Source of the DNA: Deltaproteobacteria bacterium UBA6967
Lineage (GTDB): Bacteria > SAR324 > NAC60-12
Direction: 5' to 3'
Assembly (NCBI GenBank): GCA_002450295.1
Contig: DJYX01000033.1
Location: 1 to 26,612 of the forward strand
Length of the DNA stretch: 26,612 nucleotides
The notes below the pieces were generated by a model. That model did no database searches and was not told the DNA's origin. It saw only the letters and a program-made list of their open reading frames with translations. Position numbers and translations under genes: made by a program. Below, one piece after another: positions 26,037 to 26,612 of the stretch; the first letter of the stretch is position 1, and each line of letters starts with the position of its first letter.

Positions 26037-26569
26037 TGAGTGAAACAGAATTTCCTCCTTCTAACACTCTGCCAGTTCTGATTGATTCAGACCGAATCCG
26101 AAAACGTGTGGAAGAATTAGGGCGTAAAATTAGCGAGGACTATAAGAATCAACCTTTGGTCTTGCTTGTCGTACTCAAAGGTTCGTTTCTTTTCTGTGCA
26201 GATCTGGCAAGACAACTTTCGATTCCGTGTCGTATCGAATTCATCCGAGCCTCAAGCTACAAGGATGCGAAGGTCAGTTCAGGGCAATTACAACTTTCTG
26301 AACTGCCAGATCTACGGCATGCAAATGTTTTAGTTGTTGAAGACATCCTCGACAGTGGGTTGACTCTGCACAAAATTCTAGAGCACCTACGGTCAGAAAA
26401 TTTGGCTTCCTTAGAAGTTTGTACGTTATTATCTAAGCAGATTCCTAGGGATATTCAGACTGAACCCAAGTACATTGGTTTTGAAATTCCCAACCGCTTT
26501 GTTGTCGGTTACGGTTTGGATTACGCTGAGCGCTACAGAGAAGTGCCTGACATCCGCTGTTTAGACTGA
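26036..26569 (+). CDS. hpt: Hypoxanthine phosphoribosyltransferase
   Basis: Salvages hypoxanthine (and usually guanine) with PRPP to give IMP or GMP in the cytoplasm. The 177 residues match the usual length. Family signs: VVLKGSFLFCADLAR (PPi/PRPP loop), EFIRASSYKD (the flexible loop Ser-Tyr), VLVVEDILDSGLTLHKIL with the EDILDSG PRPP motif at 102-108, then the C-terminal purine-site region (VCTLLSKQ..., IGFEIPNRFVVGYGLDYAERYREVPDI). The ATG at 26036 overlaps the prc stop, so a shared transcript is likely, though the two functions are unrelated. Confidence 0.95.
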   Translation: MSETEFPPSNTLPVLIDSDRIRKRVEELGRKISEDYKNQPLVLLVVLKGSFLFCADLARQLSIPCRIEFIRASSYKDAKVSSGQLQLSELPDLRHANVLVVEDILDSGLTLHKILEHLRSENLASLEVCTLLSKQIPRDIQTEPKYIGFEIPNRFVVGYGLDYAERYREVPDIRCLD

Positions 26570-26612
26570 TATTAACCCTCCAAAAAGTCATCTATATGAG
26601 CGTCAAAATTCG

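Noticed and set aside
26596..26612. ATG AGC GTC AAA ATT near the window end as the start of another gene
   Set aside because: Only five full codons are visible, with no good ribosome site; not supportable.
1..26612. CRISPR array, prophage, transposon or toxin-antitoxin system
   Set aside because: No regular spaced repeats, transposase, integrase, phage genes or recognisable toxin pair were seen on either strand.

Overview
The window reads as ordinary chromosomal DNA from a Gram-negative (diderm) bacterium. It holds about twenty genes packed tightly, and no tRNA, rRNA, transposase, integrase or CRISPR array was seen. The diderm assignment rests on an LPS-heptosyltransferase-like GT9 enzyme, several lipoproteins, a YihG-like acyltransferase homologue, a Prc/tail-specific protease, and the ClpA/ClpS pair typical of Proteobacteria. 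CarB is also very close to the proteobacterial form. Base composition looks moderate. The mix of proteobacterial housekeeping genes with unfamiliar lineage-specific proteins suggests a deltaproteobacterium-like or SAR324-like marine lineage, but this is a guess because the window has no rRNA marker.

Layout. (1) 80-7172, + strand: a DEAD-box RNA helicase with a DbpA-type RNA-binding tail, then a short membrane peptide too small for most gene callers, a YbjN-like protein, a YihG-family acyltransferase homologue that has lost its catalytic motif, a small exported repeat protein, a GT9 glycosyltransferase, and two tandem paralogous lipoprotein/TPR genes. After the helicase this looks like an envelope-related run. 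(2) 7359-10583, + strand: carB, ending 3 bases from the stop of a convergent gene. (3) 10587-11837, - strand: a conserved-looking 416-residue protein I do not recognise. (4) 12064-14315, + strand: a lone FliN-like (SpoA domain) protein, a secreted protein with CARDB-like modules, and a two-CBS-domain protein. (5) 14324-17138, - strand: a zinc-ribbon coiled-coil protein (COG1579 type), a lipoprotein with an HExxH aminopeptidase-like motif, and a YbhN/UPF0104 membrane protein, with the last two genes overlapping by one base. (6) 17311-19874, - strand: clpS-clpA. (7) 19985-23853, - strand: a large Hsp70-family protein followed by a long-form serine acetyltransferase. (8) 24003-26569, + strand: prc and hpt, overlapping by one base, divergent from the Hsp70 gene.

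Functionally the window mixes RNA remodelling, pyrimidine/arginine precursor synthesis, purine salvage, cysteine synthesis, N-degron proteolysis and envelope maintenance. I see no clear new defence or mobile system. The most interesting items are the catalytically dead acyltransferase homologue inside an overlapping gene run, the tandem lipoprotein/TPR pair, the orphan FliN downstream of a perfect 9-bp inverted repeat, and the unrecognised 416-residue protein. No gene-free stretch exceeds 300 bases; the longest, 11838-12063, is described under the inverted repeat.
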